A stretch of DNA of 7,739 nt, taken from contig JASHVB010000652.1 of assembly GCA_030039695.1 (NCBI GenBank), forward strand, positions 1-7,739, written 5' to 3'. Both the position numbers and the translations under genes were made by a program. Position 1 is the stretch's first letter. Each line of letters opens with the position of its first letter. Of this stretch, positions 6,638 to 7,739 are shown piece after piece. This DNA is from Acetobacteraceae bacterium. Lineage in GTDB: Bacteria; Pseudomonadota; Alphaproteobacteria; Acetobacterales; Acetobacteraceae. The notes below the pieces were generated by a model. It was not told where the DNA came from, made no database searches, and was given only the letters and a program-made list of their open reading frames with translations.

Positions 6638-7311
6638 GCGACCAGCCGGACAACGATCTGTTGGCTGCGGAATACGTGTTGGGTTCGCTCGAAGGCGAGG
6701 AACGACGCACGGCTGAACGTCTGCTGGACACGGACGCCGCGTTCGCTCGTTCGGTGGCTGCTTGGCAGCAAAGATTGCTACCGCTGGCGACGCAGGTCCC
6801 GCCGGTAACACCGCCCGCAGACCTGTGGCGGCGGATTGACGCAGACATCTCGCCACCCACGACAGGCGAGGTCCTTCCGCTCCGAAGGCGCGTGCGATTC
6901 TGGCAGGGGACCACCGTGACCGCGCTGGCAATCGCTGCCTCGCTCGCTGCGTTCATCATACTGCACCAACCAAACCCACAAAACATCAGTGTGCTGTCAC
7001 CAATGTCCGGTGGCACGCCGGTATTCATCGCAACGACCGAGCGCAACGGCGTGCTGATCGTACAACCGACCGCGGCGATCAATGTGCCTGCAGGCAAGGA
7101 CCTGGAATTGTGGGCGCTCTCACAAGGGGAGACGAAGCCTCGCTCGCTCGGTGTCCTACCCCCATCAGGGCGACAGCTTGTGGCCGAGCTTGCGCAGCAC
7201 ACCCAGTTGCTTGTGAGCTTGGAACCGAAGGGCGGATCGCCGACGGGACAGCCGACTGGACCGGTGTTATACAGTGGATCTCTGATAAGTGTGCCACCGC
7301 GGCGAGGTTAG
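6634..7311 (+). CDS. Anti-sigma-K-type factor, RskA family, membrane-anchored
   Basis: 225 residues. The N-terminal anti-sigma domain (about 1-50) has the family pattern LLAAEYVLGSLEGEERRTAE followed by FARSVAAWQQRL. It lacks the His-x3-Cys-x2-Cys zinc motif, as is usual for RskA. A basic stretch (LRRRVRFW) precedes one membrane helix at about 92-111. The periplasmic RskA domain (about 120-217) has the recognisable LELWAL and VSLEPKGGSPTGQPTGPVLY segments. It holds the upstream sigma factor at the membrane until released, which in relatives happens by regulated proteolysis. I chose ATG at 6634 rather than the upstream in-frame ATG at 6589. It overlaps the sigma stop as ATGA, and the encoded MSDQPDNDLLAAEYVLGSL is the normal family N-terminus. 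Confidence 0.93.
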   Translation: MSDQPDNDLLAAEYVLGSLEGEERRTAERLLDTDAAFARSVAAWQQRLLPLATQVPPVTPPADLWRRIDADISPPTTGEVLPLRRRVRFWQGTTVTALAIAASLAAFIILHQPNPQNISVLSPMSGGTPVFIATTERNGVLIVQPTAAINVPAGKDLELWALSQGETKPRSLGVLPPSGRQLVAELAQHTQLLVSLEPKGGSPTGQPTGPVLYSGSLISVPPRRG

Positions 7312-7359
7312 CGAACGGGTAAGGGTGGGCAGACGCAATGTCAAAAGCCGTTGCTGGGG
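7312..7359. other. Short spacer between convergent genes
   Basis: 48 bases between the anti-sigma stop and the oxidoreductase stop. A bidirectional terminator would be expected here. I see only a weak TGGG/CCCA pairing at the right edge (about 7355-7370), without a T-run, so no terminator is called. Confidence 0.4.
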
Positions 7360-7739
7360 TCAGCTCCCACTGAACCAGTTGTAACCGTAGTCCTCCCAGA
7401 AGCCGCCTGGGTACACATTGGTCACCTCGATGGCGACGATGTGCTTGGGGTTCTTGAAGCCGAGCTTCGTCGGAACGCGCAGTTTCACGGGATACCCATA
7501 GGCTGCAGGCAGAGGAGCGTTGCGGAAGGTCAGTGCCAGCAGCGTCTGCTTGTGTTGCGCCGTCGCCATGTCGATCGAGCTACGATAATCGTCGGCGCAC
7601 CGGAACGACACGTAGCGTGCCCGCGTGTCGGCGCCGATGCGCGCAAGGAAATCGCGGAATGGCACGCCACCCCATTTCCCGATTGCGCTCCAGCCCTCAA
7701 TGCAGATGTGGCGCGTGATCTGACTGGTCTGCGGAAGTG
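7360..7739 (-). CDS. Molybdopterin-dependent oxidoreductase (sulfite oxidase/YedY family), C-terminal part
   Basis: 125 residues are visible; the frame is open at the right edge, so the N-terminal part, including any Tat signal, is outside. The fragment starts in the core molybdopterin-binding fold. The segment TRHICIEGWS contains the family cysteine that ligates molybdenum. GKWGGVPFRDFL follows, and later AAYGYPVKLRVPTKLGFKNPKHIVAIEV and the C-terminal motif GFWEDYGYNWF. In this family such enzymes act in the periplasm, for example reducing oxidised methionine in proteins (MsrP/YedY) or handling sulfite-like substrates; which applies here cannot be told. It is convergent with the anti-sigma gene, with 48 bases between the stops. 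A cytochrome b-type electron-transfer partner often accompanies the family and may lie beyond the window. Confidence 0.88.
   Translation of the reverse strand, partial: LPQTSQITRHICIEGWSAIGKWGGVPFRDFLARIGADTRARYVSFRCADDYRSSIDMATAQHKQTLLALTFRNAPLPAAYGYPVKLRVPTKLGFKNPKHIVAIEVTNVYPGGFWEDYGYNWFSGS

Overview
The window is a GC-rich proteobacterial chromosome segment, most likely from an alphaproteobacterium. The evidence for that is high third-position GC, a group-IV sigma factor with an RskA-type anti-sigma partner, and a YedY/sulfite-oxidase-type molybdoenzyme. I cannot place it below class level. I see no RNA gene, CRISPR array, insertion sequence or integrase.

Bases 1 to 4609 hold three minus-strand genes that read as one operon, in the order 4609 towards 1. 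First is a 209-residue single-pass membrane protein with no recognisable family. Second is a 910-residue protein with two N-terminal membrane helices, two near-identical CbxX/CfqX (CbbX)-type AAA+ ATPase modules joined by a proline-rich linker, and a C-terminal HtrA/trypsin-like serine protease domain. Third is a membrane-anchored Sel1-repeat protein that starts at a GTG 48 bases after the previous stop and runs off the left edge of the window. Predicted topologies put the AAA+/protease part in the cytoplasm and the soluble parts of the two partners in the periplasm. Together they look like an ATP-driven, membrane-anchored proteolytic or signalling complex. I do not recognise it as a described system, and it is the main item of interest.

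Bases 4610 to 5193 have no convincing gene. A plus-strand lipoprotein of unknown function follows (5194 to 5703), then another gene-poor stretch (5704 to 6079).

Bases 6080 to 7311 carry an ECF sigma factor and its RskA-type membrane anti-sigma factor, overlapping by ATGA and therefore probably translationally coupled. Convergent with them, from 7739 down to 7360, is the C-terminal part of a molybdopterin-dependent oxidoreductase that still carries the conserved molybdenum-ligand cysteine. Sigma, anti-sigma and molybdoenzyme may form an envelope-stress and repair locus, but the sequence does not show that the sigma factor controls the oxidoreductase.
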